Shown here one piece after another: positions 8,133 to 18,331 of a DNA stretch of 64,000 bases. The notes below the pieces were generated by a model. The model was not told the origin of the DNA and made no database searches. It saw only the letters and a program-made list of their open reading frames with translations. The translations under genes and the position numbers were made by a program. Origin of the DNA: Arthrobacter sp. OV608 (GTDB taxonomy: Bacteria > Actinomycetota > Actinomycetes > Actinomycetales > Micrococcaceae); NCBI GenBank assembly GCA_900110595.1, contig FOEZ01000006.1:186001-250000 (forward strand). Reading direction: 5' to 3'. Within the stretch, counting starts at the first letter, position 1. Each line of letters opens with the position of its first letter.

Positions 8133-9506
8133 TCAGCACTCGATTACGTTGACGGCAAGGCCTCCGCGGGAGGTTTCCTTGTACTTGGTTTTCATGTCGG
8201 CTCCTGTTTCGCGCATCGTTTTGATGGCTTTGTCGAGGGACACCTTGTGGCTGCCGTCGCCGTGCAGGGCAAGGCGGGCGGCGTTGATGGCCTTCACGCT
8301 GGCGATGGCGTTGCGCTCGATGCAGGGGATCTGCACCAGCCCGCCCACCGGATCGCACGTCAGGCCCAGGTTGTGTTCAATCCCCACCTCGGCGGCGTTT
8401 TCCACCTGTGCGGGCGTCCCGCCCAGCACCTCGCAGAGCCCGGCGGCGGCCATGGAACAGGCGGAGCCCACTTCACCCTGGCAGCCCACCTCGGCACCGG
8501 AGATGGAGGCGTTGATCTTGAACAGGATTCCGACGGCGGCCGCGGCCAGCAGGAAGCGGACCACACCGTCGTCGTTGGCGCCGGGGACGAACTTCACGTA
8601 GTAGTGCAGCACCGCGGGGACGATGCCCGCCGCGCCGTTGGTGGGCGCGGTGACGATCCGCCCGCCGGCGGCGTTCTCCTCGTTCACGGCCAGCGCGAAC
8701 AGGTTCACCCATTCCATGGCCCGCAGCGGGTCCGTGTCCCCGGTGTCCGCGGTCAGAGTTTGGAATAACGACGGCGCGCGGCGGCGGACGTTGAGCCCGC
8801 CCGGAAGGATTCCTTCCGCGGCACAGCCGTTGTCCACGCATTCGCGCATGACCGCCCACAGCCCCAGCAGCTTTTCCCGGAGTTCCGCTTCGGTCCGCCA
8901 CACCAGCTCGTTGGCCAGCATCACGTCCGAGATGGACATGCCCTCGCGCTGGCAGATCTCCAACAATTCGTCCGCGGTGCTGAACGGGTAGGGGAGGACG
9001 GTGGAGTCCGCCACGATCCGGCCGCCGGCGTCGGCATCACCGTCTACTACGAAGCCGCCCCCAATCGAATAGAAGCTCCGCTCGCTGAGCACGGCGCCGG
9101 AGTGGTCCAGCGCCCGAAAGGTCATACCGTTCGGGTGGGCCGGGAGGGACTTGCGCCGGTGCAGCACCACGTCCTCATCCCAGTTGAAGTCCACCCGGTG
9201 GTCGCCGCCGATCCACAGTTCGGCGTCCAGCGCGGCGGCCGCCACCTGGTCATCGGCCGTGGTGGTGTCCACGGTTTCGGGGTCCAGGCCCTTGAAGCCC
9301 AGGACCACGGCCTTGTCCGAGCCGTGGCCCCGCCCGGTGGCACCGAGGGAACCGAACAGTTCGGCCTGGACCCGCGTGGTATAGCTCAGGTGTCCTTCGC
9401 CTTTGAGTCCGTCGGCGAACAGCTTCGCTGCCCGCATCGGGCCCACCGTGTGTGACGACGAGGGCCCGATGCCAACGGAGAACAGGTCCAGGACGCTGAG
9501 CGCCAT
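8133..9506 (-). CDS. sdaA: L-serine ammonia-lyase, iron-sulfur type
   Basis: A 457-residue single-chain L-serine dehydratase (EC 4.3.1.17) converting serine to pyruvate and ammonia. The start [20 protein letters not shown] is the family signature of the beta domain, and the C-terminal alpha domain carries the cluster cysteines ([19 protein letters not shown], the [16 protein letters not shown] segment). The gene starts one base before the soxG stop codon region (no gap), so translation is coupled. It drains serine made by GlyA from glycine plus methylene-THF into central metabolism. Confidence 0.95.
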   Translation of the reverse strand: MALSVLDLFSVGIGPSSSHTVGPMRAAKLFADGLKGEGHLSYTTRVQAELFGSLGATGRGHGSDKAVVLGFKGLDPETVDTTTADDQVAAAALDAELWIGGDHRVDFNWDEDVVLHRRKSLPAHPNGMTFRALDHSGAVLSERSFYSIGGGFVVDGDADAGGRIVADSTVLPYPFSTADELLEICQREGMSISDVMLANELVWRTEAELREKLLGLWAVMRECVDNGCAAEGILPGGLNVRRRAPSLFQTLTADTGDTDPLRAMEWVNLFALAVNEENAAGGRIVTAPTNGAAGIVPAVLHYYVKFVPGANDDGVVRFLLAAAAVGILFKINASISGAEVGCQGEVGSACSMAAAGLCEVLGGTPAQVENAAEVGIEHNLGLTCDPVGGLVQIPCIERNAIASVKAINAARLALHGDGSHKVSLDKAIKTMRETGADMKTKYKETSRGGLAVNVIEC

Positions 9507-10145
9507 TTAGGGGACCTCGGGGGAGGCGTACTCCCGCATTGCGTCCAGGAGCCAGCGGCCCAGGAAATCGGCGAACGAGGCGCGGGGGAAGATCCGGAAG
9601 GACTCCTCGCCGGTCTTCCACAGCACCACCGGGATGTTGCCGATTTCGGTGGACAGCGCCGTGCCGGCCGACAGGACGCGGGGGTGCAGGTCCAGGGAGC
9701 AGCCCTTTTCCAGGACTGCCCGGGCCCGCGGTCCGGTGAGCTCGAAGGTGGTGCGGTTGGCGGAGAGATCCACCACCTGGCCTGCGCCGTCGGCCAGGGC
9801 TTCGCGCAGTGCCTGGATCAGGTCGCCACCGAGCGACTCGTGGGCTTCCGTCGGTGCCACCACCAGGAATTCTTCGGGTCCGAGCCACAGGACGGAGGTA
9901 TCGCCCGTGCCGCTGACGCCGCCGGACGCTGCGGGCAGGCCGCCGGTGACGGCGGCGATGCGCTGTCCGGCGTCGCTGTTCCGGTCAACCCGGAGGCCCA
10001 CCATGGTGAGGAAGGAGACTTCGCGCAGTTCCACCACGCCCTTGACGGAGCCGGCTTCAAAAGCTCCGCCGAGCGGGGCGGCCGGGCTGACGCGCAGGGA
10101 GAGGTTCTTCTGGGCGGAGTTTGCGGGTGCTGCTGTTTCAGCCAT
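9507..10145 (-). CDS. soxG: sarcosine oxidase gamma subunit
   Basis: A 212-residue small subunit of heterotetrameric sarcosine oxidase (EC 1.5.3.24-type complex) with a GcvT-like fold: [50 protein letters not shown]. The chosen ATG at 10145 overlaps the soxA stop by 8 bp and has an AGGAG ribosome site; an in-frame upstream ATG at 10193 lies inside soxA and is less likely. It acts with the SoxB, SoxD and SoxA subunits encoded upstream in the cytoplasm. Confidence 0.92.
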   Translation of the reverse strand: MAETAAPANSAQKNLSLRVSPAAPLGGAFEAGSVKGVVELREVSFLTMVGLRVDRNSDAGQRIAAVTGGLPAASGGVSGTGDTSVLWLGPEEFLVVAPTEAHESLGGDLIQALREALADGAGQVVDLSANRTTFELTGPRARAVLEKGCSLDLHPRVLSAGTALSTEIGNIPVVLWKTGEESFRIFPRASFADFLGRWLLDAMREYASPEVP

Positions 10146-13080
10146 CTTTGCGGGCTCCTTCGGGGTCAAAAAGTACGGTTTCTGCGACAACAACGTCCAC
10201 CAACTGGTCGCCGGCGGCTGCCACGAGGGTTTCGCCGATCCGGTTGCGGCCGTTCTTGATCAGGGCCAGGCCGAATGACCTGCCCAGTGCTGCGCTGTGG
10301 TAGCTGGAGGTGACGAAGCCTTCCATCGGGACCGGCCCGTAGGCGGGGTTGGTGGAACGGCCCTTCTCCACGAGCTGGGTGCCTTCCGGCAAGCGCAGCG
10401 TCCCGTCCACGGGGAGCACACTCACCAGGTGCTTGCGGTCCTCACGCTGTCCATCAACCCGGGCGTAAGACCGCTTGCCGATGAAGTCCTTCGCCTTGGA
10501 AACGATCCATTCCATCCCCGCATCCTGCGGGGTGACGGTGCCGTCGGTGTCCTGGCCAACGATCGGGTAGCCCTTTTCGGCGCGGAGCACGTGCATGGTT
10601 TCCGTGCCGTAGGGGGTGATGTTGAATTCGGCACCGGCTGCTGCCACGGCTTCCCACGTGTTGAGCCCGTACCAGGACGGCACGTTGATCTCGTAGGCGA
10701 GTTCACCGGAGAAGGAGATGCGGCAGACCCGAGCGCGGACGCCGGAGGCGAGGGTGGTTTCGCGGAAGGTCATGAACGGGAAGGCTTCGGCGTCCAGCCC
10801 GCCGTTCGCGGCCAGTTCCGGCGCCACCTTGGCCAGGACCTCACGGGACTTGGGCCCGACGACGGCGATGGTGCTCCACTGCTCCGTCACCGAGGTGCAG
10901 TGCACATCCAGCTCCGGCCACTCGGTCTGCAGCCATTCCTCCAGCCAGTCCAGCACCTTGGCGGCGCCGCCGGTGGTGGTGGTCATGAAGTAGGTCTCCT
11001 CGTCGAGGCGCAGGGTCACGCCGTCGTCGAAGATCATGCCGTCGGGGGTGCACATCACGCCGTAGCGGGCGGAGCCCGGGGCGAGCTTCTTGAACGCGTT
11101 GGTGTAGACCCGGTTCAGGAACTCGCCGGCGTCCTTGCCCCGGATTTCGATCTTGCCCAGGGTGGTGGCGTCCATAAAGCCTACGGATTCGCGGACGGCG
11201 GCGCATTCGCGGAGCACTGCGGCGTCCATGTCCTCGCCGGCCTGCGGGTAGTACCAGGGCCGCTTCCACTGTCCCACGTCCTCGAACAGGGCGCCCTTCG
11301 CGACGTGCCACGGGTGGATGGAGGTGACGCGGGCGGGGTCGAACAGCTCGCCGCGCTGGCGTCCAGCCAGTGCCGCGAACGCCACCGGGGTGAAGGGTGC
11401 CCGGTAGGTGGTGGTGCCGATGTCGCCGATGCCGCGGGAGGCCTCGCCGGCGGTGCGCAGTGCGGCGGCGATGACGCCGATCGCGTTGACGCCGGAGGTC
11501 TTGCCTTGGTCGTTGGCGGTGGAGATGGAGGTGTACCGCTTGATGTGCTCCACGGACCGCATGCCGGCGCCGGTGGAACGCAGCACGTCAGCCACGGATT
11601 GGTCTCGCTGGAAGTCCACGAAGTGGTGGTGCCAGTCGTCCGGAGTGCCCTGCTCGCCCGGCACCAGCCACAGCTGGCGGGTGGGGGCTGACGCCTTCGG
11701 CTCACCGAGCGGGGAAGGTTCGACGGCGGTGCTGAAGCCGGCAGCGCGTGCCGCAACGATGCCGGCGGAGATTCCCTCGGCCAGGCAGTTTGCGGTCTCG
11801 AAGGAGCCGCGGCCCGAGCCGATGGTCTGCTGGTTGGGGACCAGGGTGCTGGGCACAAACGCGGCCAGGTCTTCGTCCCAGCGCAGCTTGCCCTGCCGCT
11901 GTGAGTGCAGGTGCACCAGCGGGCTCCAGCCGCCGGAGACAGCCAGCAGGTCGCAGGCGATCTTTTCGATGCCCGAGGTGAGTTCGCCGTCGTCGTTAAT
12001 GCTGCGGACGGTGACGCCGTCCAGGCGGCCTTCGCTATCACCGGAGGTGTTGGCCACCGCGCTGCCGATCAGCACGCGGGTGCCGGCTTCGACGGCGGCT
12101 GCTGCCACGTCGGTGAGCTGCGGACGGGCGTCCACCACGGCGGCGATCTTGACGCCGGCGGCGCGCAGGTCCGCGGCCAGGGCGTAGGCGCTGTCATTGG
12201 TGGTGCTGATGACCACGCGCTGCCCGGCTGCCACCGCGAAGCGGTTCAGGTAGCTGCGGACGGCGGAGGCCAGCATGATGCCGGGGCGGTCGTTGTTCTC
12301 GAAGACCAGCGGGCGTTCGTGGGCACCGGGGGCCAGGACCACCTGGTTGGCACGGATGTGCCAAATACGCTGGCGGGAAACCCCGGAAGCGGCGGGGGAG
12401 GACAGGTGGTCGGTCCGGTTCTGGACAGCGATGACGTAGTTGGCGTCGTAGGCGCCGAAGGCCGTGGTGCGGTTCAGGACAGTGGATTCGGAGCCGGAGA
12501 CGAGCTCGGCCTCGACGTCAGCCACCCATTCCAGAGCCGGCTTGCCTTCGATGGTTTCTGCCAGCTCGGGTGCGGTGGAGCCGGAGAGGAGGGATCCGCC
12601 CAGTTCGGGCTGGTCGTCCAGCAGCATCACACGGGCGCCGCTGCGGACGGCCTCGCGGGCTGCGGCCAGGCCGGCGGGGCCGCCGCCGATCACCAGGACG
12701 TCGGTGTGGACGTACTTCTTGTCGTACTCGGCGCGGTCATCGGCCGGATCCAGCTTGCCCAGGCCGTTGAGGTATTCCGCCTTGAGGCCGTCCACCAGGG
12801 TGACGGTGGTGGCGGGAAGCATGGATTCAGCCACGTGGCCGGGGAAGCGGGGTTCGACCCGGACCAGCGCGTTGGCTTCCTCCACACCGGCGGACATGAT
12901 GCCCCGGGGGCGGTCCTCGTACAGCGAGTTGCCGGCGGCGACGCGGCCGTTGGCCAGCAGGGCGGAAGCGAGGGTGTCACCGGGGTGGCCGGTGAATTCT
13001 TCGCCGTCCACCGTGAAGCGCCAGGAGATGGTGCGGTCGATGCGTCCGCCGGCGGCGAGGCGGGCGTTCTGGGAAGTCAC
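10138..13080 (-). CDS. soxA: sarcosine oxidase alpha subunit
   Basis: A 980-residue subunit. The N-terminus has a ferredoxin-like fold region ([20 protein letters not shown]). A Rossmann domain follows ([20 protein letters not shown]) that binds NAD(H), and the C-terminal 380 residues are a GcvT-like folate-binding domain ([37 protein letters not shown]) where the methylene group is transferred to THF. It overlaps soxD by 4 bp and soxG by 8 bp. In the complex it accepts the iminium product from SoxB, giving glycine plus 5,10-methylene-THF, or formaldehyde when THF is absent. Confidence 0.96.
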   Translation of the reverse strand: MTSQNARLAAGGRIDRTISWRFTVDGEEFTGHPGDTLASALLANGRVAAGNSLYEDRPRGIMSAGVEEANALVRVEPRFPGHVAESMLPATTVTLVDGLKAEYLNGLGKLDPADDRAEYDKKYVHTDVLVIGGGPAGLAAAREAVRSGARVMLLDDQPELGGSLLSGSTAPELAETIEGKPALEWVADVEAELVSGSESTVLNRTTAFGAYDANYVIAVQNRTDHLSSPAASGVSRQRIWHIRANQVVLAPGAHERPLVFENNDRPGIMLASAVRSYLNRFAVAAGQRVVISTTNDSAYALAADLRAAGVKIAAVVDARPQLTDVAAAAVEAGTRVLIGSAVANTSGDSEGRLDGVTVRSINDDGELTSGIEKIACDLLAVSGGWSPLVHLHSQRQGKLRWDEDLAAFVPSTLVPNQQTIGSGRGSFETANCLAEGISAGIVAARAAGFSTAVEPSPLGEPKASAPTRQLWLVPGEQGTPDDWHHHFVDFQRDQSVADVLRSTGAGMRSVEHIKRYTSISTANDQGKTSGVNAIGVIAAALRTAGEASRGIGDIGTTTYRAPFTPVAFAALAGRQRGELFDPARVTSIHPWHVAKGALFEDVGQWKRPWYYPQAGEDMDAAVLRECAAVRESVGFMDATTLGKIEIRGKDAGEFLNRVYTNAFKKLAPGSARYGVMCTPDGMIFDDGVTLRLDEETYFMTTTTGGAAKVLDWLEEWLQTEWPELDVHCTSVTEQWSTIAVVGPKSREVLAKVAPELAANGGLDAEAFPFMTFRETTLASGVRARVCRISFSGELAYEINVPSWYGLNTWEAVAAAGAEFNITPYGTETMHVLRAEKGYPIVGQDTDGTVTPQDAGMEWIVSKAKDFIGKRSYARVDGQREDRKHLVSVLPVDGTLRLPEGTQLVEKGRSTNPAYGPVPMEGFVTSSYHSAALGRSFGLALIKNGRNRIGETLVAAAGDQLVDVVVAETVLFDPEGARKDG

Positions 13081-13490
13081 TTGGTTGCTCCTTCCGGGGC
13101 GGTGGTGCTGGAAGTTGGGGAAGTGCTCGTGGCAGCGATGCTGGGTGCCGCGCTTCCGGTGGTGGTGCTGTCAGCGGCGGTGCTGGCAGTGCCGGTTTCG
13201 GCGGTCACTTTTCCGGCGGCGTCCGGCCGGGGCGAGCCCATCGGGTAGATCGCCTGGATCTCGTAGGTGACGGTGTCGCGGAGCATGTTGAACCACTGGC
13301 GGCAGCCGGTGCTGTGCAGCCAACGCTCGGCGAAGGCGCCCTTGGTGTTGTCCCGGTAGAACAGGTACTCGGCCCATTCGCGGTCGGTCAGCTCGTTCGG
13401 GCTTTCCGGGTAGGCCACGTGGGCCTGGCCGCCGTAGTGGAACTCGGTCTCGTCGCGCGAGCCGCAGTTGGGGCAGGAGATGAGCAGCAT
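13077..13490 (-). CDS. soxD: sarcosine oxidase delta subunit with Ser/Thr-rich tail
   Basis: The first 90 residues are a typical SoxD: a zinc-binding [20 protein letters not shown] at the N-terminus, then [24 protein letters not shown] and [12 protein letters not shown]. SoxD proteins are usually about 90-105 residues. This one has 137, and the extra 45 C-terminal residues are almost only Ser, Thr, Ala, Gly and Pro ([15 protein letters not shown] and similar). The tail is probably disordered and may come from slippage in a repetitive GC-rich stretch. The ATG has an AGAAAGAAG ribosome site. Confidence 0.93.
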   Translation of the reverse strand: MLLISCPNCGSRDETEFHYGGQAHVAYPESPNELTDREWAEYLFYRDNTKGAFAERWLHSTGCRQWFNMLRDTVTYEIQAIYPMGSPRPDAAGKVTAETGTASTAADSTTTGSAAPSIAATSTSPTSSTTAPEGATK

Positions 13491-13521
13491 GTGCGTCTTC
13501 TTTCTAAAGTGCGTCTGGCAG

Positions 13522-14742
13522 CTAGTGGGCGACGGCGGCAGCGCCGTGTTCGTCGATCAGCGCACCGGTCTCGAAGCGCTCCAGCGCGAACGGCTTGTTC
13601 AGCCGGTGCGGTTCGCCGGTGGCGATGTTGTGGGCGAAGGTCATGCCCGCAGCGGGGGTGGCCTTGAAGCCGCCGGTGCCCCAGCCGCAGTTCACGAACA
13701 TGTTCTCCACCGGCGTGTTGCCCACGATCGGAGAGGCGTCCAGGGTGGTGTCCACGATGCCGCCCCAGGTCCGGAGCACGTGGGCCCGGGCGAAGATGGG
13801 GAACAGCTCGACGGCGGCAGCCATCTGGTGCTCGATCACGTGGAAGGATCCGCGCTGGCCGTAGCCGTTGTAGGAGTCGACGCCGGCGCCCATCACCAGT
13901 TCGCCCTTGTGCGCCTGGGAGACGTAGACGTGCACGTGATTGGACATGACCACCGTGGGGTGGACCGGTTCGTGCAGTTCGGATACCAGCGCCTGCAGCG
14001 GGTGCGACTGGATCGGAAGCCGGAAGCCTGCCATTTCGGCCAGCACCGAGCTGTGGCCGGCAGCGGCGAGGCCCACCTTCTCGGTGTTGATGGTGCCGCG
14101 GTTGGTCTTGACGCCCACCACGCGGTTGCCGTCCTTGACGAAACCGGTGACTTCGCAGTTCTGGATGATGTCCACACCCAGTTCGTCACACTTGCGGGCG
14201 AAGGCCCACGCCACGTGGTCGTGCTTGGCGATGCCGGCACGGGGCTGGTAGGTGGCACCCATGACGGGGTAGCGGATGTTGTCGTTGATGTTCAGGATGG
14301 GGCAGAGTTCCTTGACCTGCTGCGGGTCAAGCCATTCGGCGTCCACGCCGTTGAGCTTGTTGGCGCCTACGCGCCGCATGCTTTCACGGACGTCTCCCAG
14401 GGTGTGGGCGAGGTTCATCACGCCGCGCTGGCTGAAGAGGAAGTCGTATTCGAGTTCCTCGGGCAGGATTTCCCAGAGCTTGAGGGCGTGCTCGTAGATG
14501 GCCGCGCTCTCGTCCCAGAGGTAGTTGGAGCGGATGATGGTGGTGTTCCGGGCCATGTTGCCGCCGGCCAGCCAGCCCTTTTCCAGGACGGCGATGTTGG
14601 TCATGCCGTGGTTCTTCGCCAGGAAGTAGGCGGTGGCCAGGCCGTGCCCGCCGCCGCCCACAATCACGGCGTCGTAGGAGGACTTGGGCTCAGGGTTGCG
14701 CCAGAGGAAGTCCGGGTGCTCGGGGAGGTGGTCTGCGCTCAC
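13522..14742 (-). CDS. soxB: sarcosine oxidase beta subunit
   Basis: A 406-residue flavin subunit of the DAO/GlpO oxidoreductase family that oxidises sarcosine. The FAD-binding beta-alpha-beta motif reads [19 protein letters not shown] near residue 25. [20 protein letters not shown] follows, the region carrying the covalent FMN site in SoxB proteins, and the C-terminus has [15 protein letters not shown] and [16 protein letters not shown]. It overlaps glyA by 4 bp and is followed by soxD. Confidence 0.96.
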   Translation of the reverse strand: MSADHLPEHPDFLWRNPEPKSSYDAVIVGGGGHGLATAYFLAKNHGMTNIAVLEKGWLAGGNMARNTTIIRSNYLWDESAAIYEHALKLWEILPEELEYDFLFSQRGVMNLAHTLGDVRESMRRVGANKLNGVDAEWLDPQQVKELCPILNINDNIRYPVMGATYQPRAGIAKHDHVAWAFARKCDELGVDIIQNCEVTGFVKDGNRVVGVKTNRGTINTEKVGLAAAGHSSVLAEMAGFRLPIQSHPLQALVSELHEPVHPTVVMSNHVHVYVSQAHKGELVMGAGVDSYNGYGQRGSFHVIEHQMAAAVELFPIFARAHVLRTWGGIVDTTLDASPIVGNTPVENMFVNCGWGTGGFKATPAAGMTFAHNIATGEPHRLNKPFALERFETGALIDEHGAAAVAH

Positions 14743-16079
14743 TTGGTGGCTCCAATCAGGTCTGCTTCGAAGGCGGCAACGTCGGCGCCTTCGTTGAGGT
14801 GGGGGTAAAGGGGGAACTGTTCGGCAAGGGCCGTGACGCGGGCGCGGAGTTCGACGACGGTGGCGTCACCAATGGTGCCGTTGCCTGCAGCGGCGATGAG
14901 CGCCGTCGCGATGATCTCCGCAACCTCGGCAAACTCGGTGGCGCCGAAGCCGCGGGTGGCAAGTGCCGGGGTGCCGATCCGGAGGCCGGAGGAGACCATC
15001 GGCGGGCGGGGGTCAAAGGGCACGGCGTTGCGGTTCACGGTGATGCCGATGCGGTGCAGGGCGTCTTCGGCCTGCTGTCCGTCCAGCTCGGAGTTGCGGA
15101 GGTCCACGAGGACCAGGTGGACGTCGGTGCCGCCGTTGACTACGGAGATTCCTGCTGCGGCAACGTCGTCGCGGAGGAGCCGTTCGGCGAGAAGCTTGGA
15201 TCCCTGCAGGACGCGCTCCTGGCGCTCCTTGAATTCGGGGGAAGCCGCGAGCTTGAAGGCCACGGCCTTGGCGGCGATCACGTGCTCCAGCGGACCGCCC
15301 TGCTGGCCGGGGAACACGGCGCTGTTGATCTTCTTGCCGTACTGCTCCTTGGCAAGGATCACGCCACCGCGGGGGCCGCCCAGGGTTTTGTGCGTGGTGG
15401 TGGTGACAACGTCTGCGTACGGCACCGGGTTCGGGTGCAGGCCGGCCGCAACCAGGCCGGCGAAGTGCGCCATGTCCACCATGAGGTAGGCGCCAACGAG
15501 GTCGGCAATGCGGCGGAACTCGGCGAAGTCCAGCTGGCGGGAGTAGGCGGACCAGCCGGCAACGATCAGCTTGGGACGGTGCTCCAGGGCCAGCGCCTCC
15601 ACCTCGGCCATATCGATGCGGAGGTCGGATTCGCTCACGTGGTACGGGACCACGTTGTAGAGCTTGCCGGAGAAGTTGATTTTCATGCCGTGCGTCAGGT
15701 GGCCGCCATGGGCCAGGCTCAGGCCCATGATGGTGTCGCCCGGGTTCAGCAGGGCGAACATGGCGGCAGCGTTGGCCTGGGCGCCGGAGTGCGGCTGGAC
15801 GTTGGCGAATTCTGCACCGAACAGGGCCTTGACCCGGTCGATGGCCAGCTGCTCAACCACATCCACGTGCTCGCAGCCGCCGTAGTAACGCTTGCCCGGG
15901 TAGCCCTCGGCGTACTTGTTGGTAAGGACCGAACCCTGAGCCTCCATCACGGCGGACGGGGCGAAATTCTCCGAGGCGATCATTTCCAGCGTGGACTGCT
16001 GGCGCACCAGCTCCTGCGCAATGGCCTGCTGGACTTCGGGATCGACTGCGGAAAGTCGCTCGTTCAACTGCTCAACCAC
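14739..16079 (-). CDS. glyA: serine hydroxymethyltransferase
   Basis: A PLP enzyme of 446 residues interconverting serine and glycine with THF (EC 2.1.2.1). The PLP lysine lies in [16 protein letters not shown]; other family motifs are [31 protein letters not shown] and [14 protein letters not shown]. The start is set at GTG 16079 because AAAGGAG lies 5 bp upstream; an in-frame ATG at 16109 would place this ribosome site inside the gene. It is the first gene of the sarcosine operon and makes serine from the glycine and methylene-THF produced by SoxBDAG. It is probably a dedicated catabolic copy, since a housekeeping glyA is expected elsewhere. Confidence 0.96.
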   Translation of the reverse strand: MVEQLNERLSAVDPEVQQAIAQELVRQQSTLEMIASENFAPSAVMEAQGSVLTNKYAEGYPGKRYYGGCEHVDVVEQLAIDRVKALFGAEFANVQPHSGAQANAAAMFALLNPGDTIMGLSLAHGGHLTHGMKINFSGKLYNVVPYHVSESDLRIDMAEVEALALEHRPKLIVAGWSAYSRQLDFAEFRRIADLVGAYLMVDMAHFAGLVAAGLHPNPVPYADVVTTTTHKTLGGPRGGVILAKEQYGKKINSAVFPGQQGGPLEHVIAAKAVAFKLAASPEFKERQERVLQGSKLLAERLLRDDVAAAGISVVNGGTDVHLVLVDLRNSELDGQQAEDALHRIGITVNRNAVPFDPRPPMVSSGLRIGTPALATRGFGATEFAEVAEIIATALIAAAGNGTIGDATVVELRARVTALAEQFPLYPHLNEGADVAAFEADLIGATK

Positions 16080-16111
16080 GGATGCTCCTTTGAAATACCA
16101 CTTATTCAATG

Positions 16112-16125
16112 ACTGATATATCAGT
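16112..16125. promoter_or_regulatory. perfect palindrome, likely GntR (FCD) operator
   Basis: ACTGATATATCAGT is a perfect 14-bp palindrome in the 155-bp divergent region between glyA and a GntR/FCD regulator gene. AT-centred TGATATATCA-like palindromes fit operators of FadR-type GntR proteins. It lies downstream of the probable glyA -10 and overlaps the probable -35 of the regulator gene, so one bound dimer could repress both directions. Confidence 0.65.
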
Positions 16126-16136
16126 GTGAGGTCAAT

Positions 16137-16164
16137 GGTATGATTGGGATCACAGCAGAGTCAA
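16137..16164 (-). promoter_or_regulatory. candidate promoter of the glyA-sox operon
   Basis: On the minus strand, TTGACT (16164-16159) is followed after 16 bp by CATACC (16142-16137). The -10 match is modest. The palindrome at 16112-16125 lies just downstream, a repressing position. Confidence 0.35.
16139..16144 (+). promoter_or_regulatory. -10 element of the GntR regulator gene
   Basis: TATGAT matches the -10 consensus at five of six positions and lies 90 bp before the TTG start. The position expected for the -35 is covered by the operator palindrome. Confidence 0.4.
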
Positions 16165-16234
16165 TAGCTGGACCGAAAGCGGCTGAAAGCTACGAGTTCG
16201 GATTCGGCGGGTATCGAAGAAACGGAGCAGCCCC

Positions 16235-16906
16235 TTGAATGCACTTCTTGCCCTGACACCGGCGGAGGAGGAAGCGCCGTCGCAGGCGGAGGCCGCCTAC
16301 CGGCAGCTGCGCGACAAGCTGATCATGCTGGAAATCCGTCCCGGCGAGCCCATCAATGATGGCCAGCTGGCCGCTGAGCTCGGCTTTGGCCGTACTCCCG
16401 TCCGCGAGGCGATCAAGCGGCTTGAGGTGGACCATCTGGTGATTTCGTATCCCCGCCGCGGGACTTTTGCCACCAACGTGGACTTTACGGAGCTGGCTGA
16501 CGTGTCCGAGATCCGGGAGCTGCTCGAGCCCCTCGCGGCGCGCCGCGCGGCGGACAGGGCCAGCGAAAGCATGCGCCGGGAACTGCTGCACGTGGCCGAT
16601 GCCATCGCAAGCATCGATCCCGGCGCCGGCGAATCACGCGACCTGATGCGCTACGACCTGATGGTGCACCGGCTGATCTACAAGGCCGCGGCCAACCCGC
16701 ACCTGGAGGACACCCTGATCCGCTACGACAACCTCGCCACCCGGATCTGGTGCGTGGTGCTGGACAAGGTCCCCTCGGTCACAGGACACATCACCGAGCA
16801 CGTGGATCTGCTCAAGGCGGTGGCCGCCGGCGACGCGGACAGGGCAGGGGAGCTCGCTTTGCACCACGTCACCAGTTTCGAGGAAACCATCCGGAAGATC
16901 CTCTAG
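16235..16906 (+). CDS. GntR-family (FCD) regulator of the sarcosine operon
   Basis: A 223-residue FadR-subfamily regulator. The N-terminal winged helix reads AAYRQLRDKLIMLEIRPGEPI, ELGFGRTPVREAIKRLEVDHL and SYPRRGTFATNVD. The all-helical FCD ligand domain carries metal-site histidines (DLMVHRLIYKAAANPHLED, HITEHVDLLKAVAAGDADRA). The start is a TTG at 16235 with GGAG upstream; no ATG lies in frame nearby. Divergent from glyA, it probably represses the sox operon and responds to sarcosine, glycine or a related metabolite; the ligand is an inference. Confidence 0.88.
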   Translation: MNALLALTPAEEEAPSQAEAAYRQLRDKLIMLEIRPGEPINDGQLAAELGFGRTPVREAIKRLEVDHLVISYPRRGTFATNVDFTELADVSEIRELLEPLAARRAADRASESMRRELLHVADAIASIDPGAGESRDLMRYDLMVHRLIYKAAANPHLEDTLIRYDNLATRIWCVVLDKVPSVTGHITEHVDLLKAVAAGDADRAGELALHHVTSFEETIRKIL

Positions 16907-16914
16907 CCCGCCCC

Positions 16915-16996
16915 GGGACGCTCTCTCACTTGACGCGGCATAAACCGGGACCCTCTCTCACTTAACGCCGCATACACCGGGACGCTCTCTCACTCT
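16915..16996. repeat. 32-bp-period intergenic repeats, core ACGCTCTCTCACTT
   Basis: The core GGGACGCTCTCTCACTT begins at 16915, 16947 (with GGGACC) and 16979 (ending CACTC), at exact 32-bp intervals. The intervening parts (GACGCGGCATAAACC and AACGCCGCATACACC) are near-identical. The units align with those at 7041 through the shared frame ACGC-NNNN-TCAC and the same period. The cluster sits between the GntR gene stop and the MFS gene, whose ribosome site follows directly. Confidence 0.8.
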
Positions 16997-17008
16997 TGAA
17001 AGGATGGA

Positions 17009-18223
17009 ATGCGCGCCAGGCCCGCTGCCACTTGGAACGCCCAGGACCACACCGTCAGGTTCGGCTTCGCCTTCATCGGCGTTTTGCTCATCGCCGTCAA
17101 CCTGCGGGTGTCCTTTGTCAGCGTGGGTCCGGTGCTGGCCAACATCAGCGGCGATCTTGACCTGACAAGTGCTGCAGCAGGGTTCCTGACGGGGCTTCCG
17201 CTTATTGCTTTCGCAGTCTTCTCACCCGTGGCGCCCGCCTTCGCTTCCCGTCTGGGCCTCGACCGTGCGCTGTGGATGTCCCTGCTGATCCTGGCCTCGG
17301 GCATCGTGCTCCGCTCCCTGCCTGTGCCCGGCCTGATCTGGGCGGGCACGGCATTGATCGGTCTGGCCATCGCGTTCCTCAATGTCCTGCTGCCCTCCCT
17401 CGTCAAGCGCGACTTTCCCATGAGGGTCAGTCAGTTGACGGGGAGCTACACCGCCACCCAGGCCGCCGTCGCCGCCATGGGGGCCGCCGTCGTCGTGCCC
17501 GTGGCGCAAACGTCCCCCGCGGGGTGGCGGCTTGCCCTCGGTATCTGGGCGGGACTTGCCCTCATCGCCATGGCAGTGCTCCTGCCATGGCTCCGCCGGC
17601 ACAGCTCCGGCAGTGTGGACGCCGCCAAGCCGGCGGTCTCCTACCGGTCGCCTTGGGCATCAGCCTTGGGCTGGCAGGTGACCATCTTCATGGGACTTCA
17701 GTCGATCGCCTTCTACGTCCTGATGGCCTGGCTGCCAACCATCGAACAAAGCCGCGGGGTCCCGGCCGCTACCGCCGGAATCCATCTGTCCCTTTTCCTG
17801 CTCGTCAGCGTCTTCGCAAGCCTCGGGGCAGGCGGAATTCTTCACCGCGGTTCGGACCAGCGGCTTGTTTCCTTCGCCAGCGGAGCGGCGATGGTTGTGA
17901 CGTTCCTGGGCCTGGCGATCGCGCCGGACCTTATTCTGTTGTGGGTTGTTCTGGGGGCAATCGGATGCGGAAGCCTCATTGTCATTGCCCTGTCGCTGTT
18001 CAGCCTCCGGACCGTGAACCATCCGCAGGCGGCATCGCTGTCCGGCATGGCGCAGTCCGTTGGCTATGGCCTCGCTGCCGTTGGGCCGGTGATGTTCGGC
18101 GGGCTTCGCGATCTGAGCGGAGATTGGACGCTTCCGCTCCTGGTCACCGCGGGGATCATGGCGATCCTCGCCATGACGGGTGTGCTCGCGGGGCGGAACC
18201 GGGTGATCAGCGCCTCGACATGA
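17009..18223 (+). CDS. MFS transporter, CynX/NimT-like
   Basis: A 404-residue major facilitator with 12 predicted spans. The opening segment (GVLLIAVNLRVSFVSVGPVL), DLDLTSAAAGFLTGLPL and RLGLDRALW match the CynX/NimT branch, named for cyanate and 2-nitroimidazole transport or export. GAAAGGATGGA precedes the ATG. It follows the GntR gene on the same strand after a repeat cluster; a role in the sarcosine locus is possible but not shown. Confidence 0.85.
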   Translation: MRARPAATWNAQDHTVRFGFAFIGVLLIAVNLRVSFVSVGPVLANISGDLDLTSAAAGFLTGLPLIAFAVFSPVAPAFASRLGLDRALWMSLLILASGIVLRSLPVPGLIWAGTALIGLAIAFLNVLLPSLVKRDFPMRVSQLTGSYTATQAAVAAMGAAVVVPVAQTSPAGWRLALGIWAGLALIAMAVLLPWLRRHSSGSVDAAKPAVSYRSPWASALGWQVTIFMGLQSIAFYVLMAWLPTIEQSRGVPAATAGIHLSLFLLVSVFASLGAGGILHRGSDQRLVSFASGAAMVVTFLGLAIAPDLILLWVVLGAIGCGSLIVIALSLFSLRTVNHPQAASLSGMAQSVGYGLAAVGPVMFGGLRDLSGDWTLPLLVTAGIMAILAMTGVLAGRNRVISAST

Positions 18224-18252
18224 CGCCGCCACCCGTCGTCGTACTTTTTCTC

Positions 18253-18315
18253 CAACGCGGGGTCACTTCCGGCCCAATTTCCCGGCTCGGAGGGGCTATA
18301 AGTGACCCCGCGTTG
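18253..18315. repeat. 16-bp inverted repeat, core ACGCGGGGTCACTT
   Basis: CAACGCGGGGTCACTT at 18253-18268 is repeated as its exact reverse complement at 18300-18315, with 31 bp between. The core ACGC-GGGG-TCAC-TT fits the same ACGC-NNNN-TCAC-Y-T frame as the repeats at 7041 and 16915. It sits between two convergent genes (MFS and LacI regulator) and could act as a bidirectional terminator. Confidence 0.7.
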
Positions 18316-18331
18316 CTGTATCGAAACCAGG

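Noticed and set aside
16080..16234. Glycine or THF riboswitch before glyA
   Set aside because: The gap is short, divergent and explained by an operator and two promoters; no paired aptamer core was recognised.
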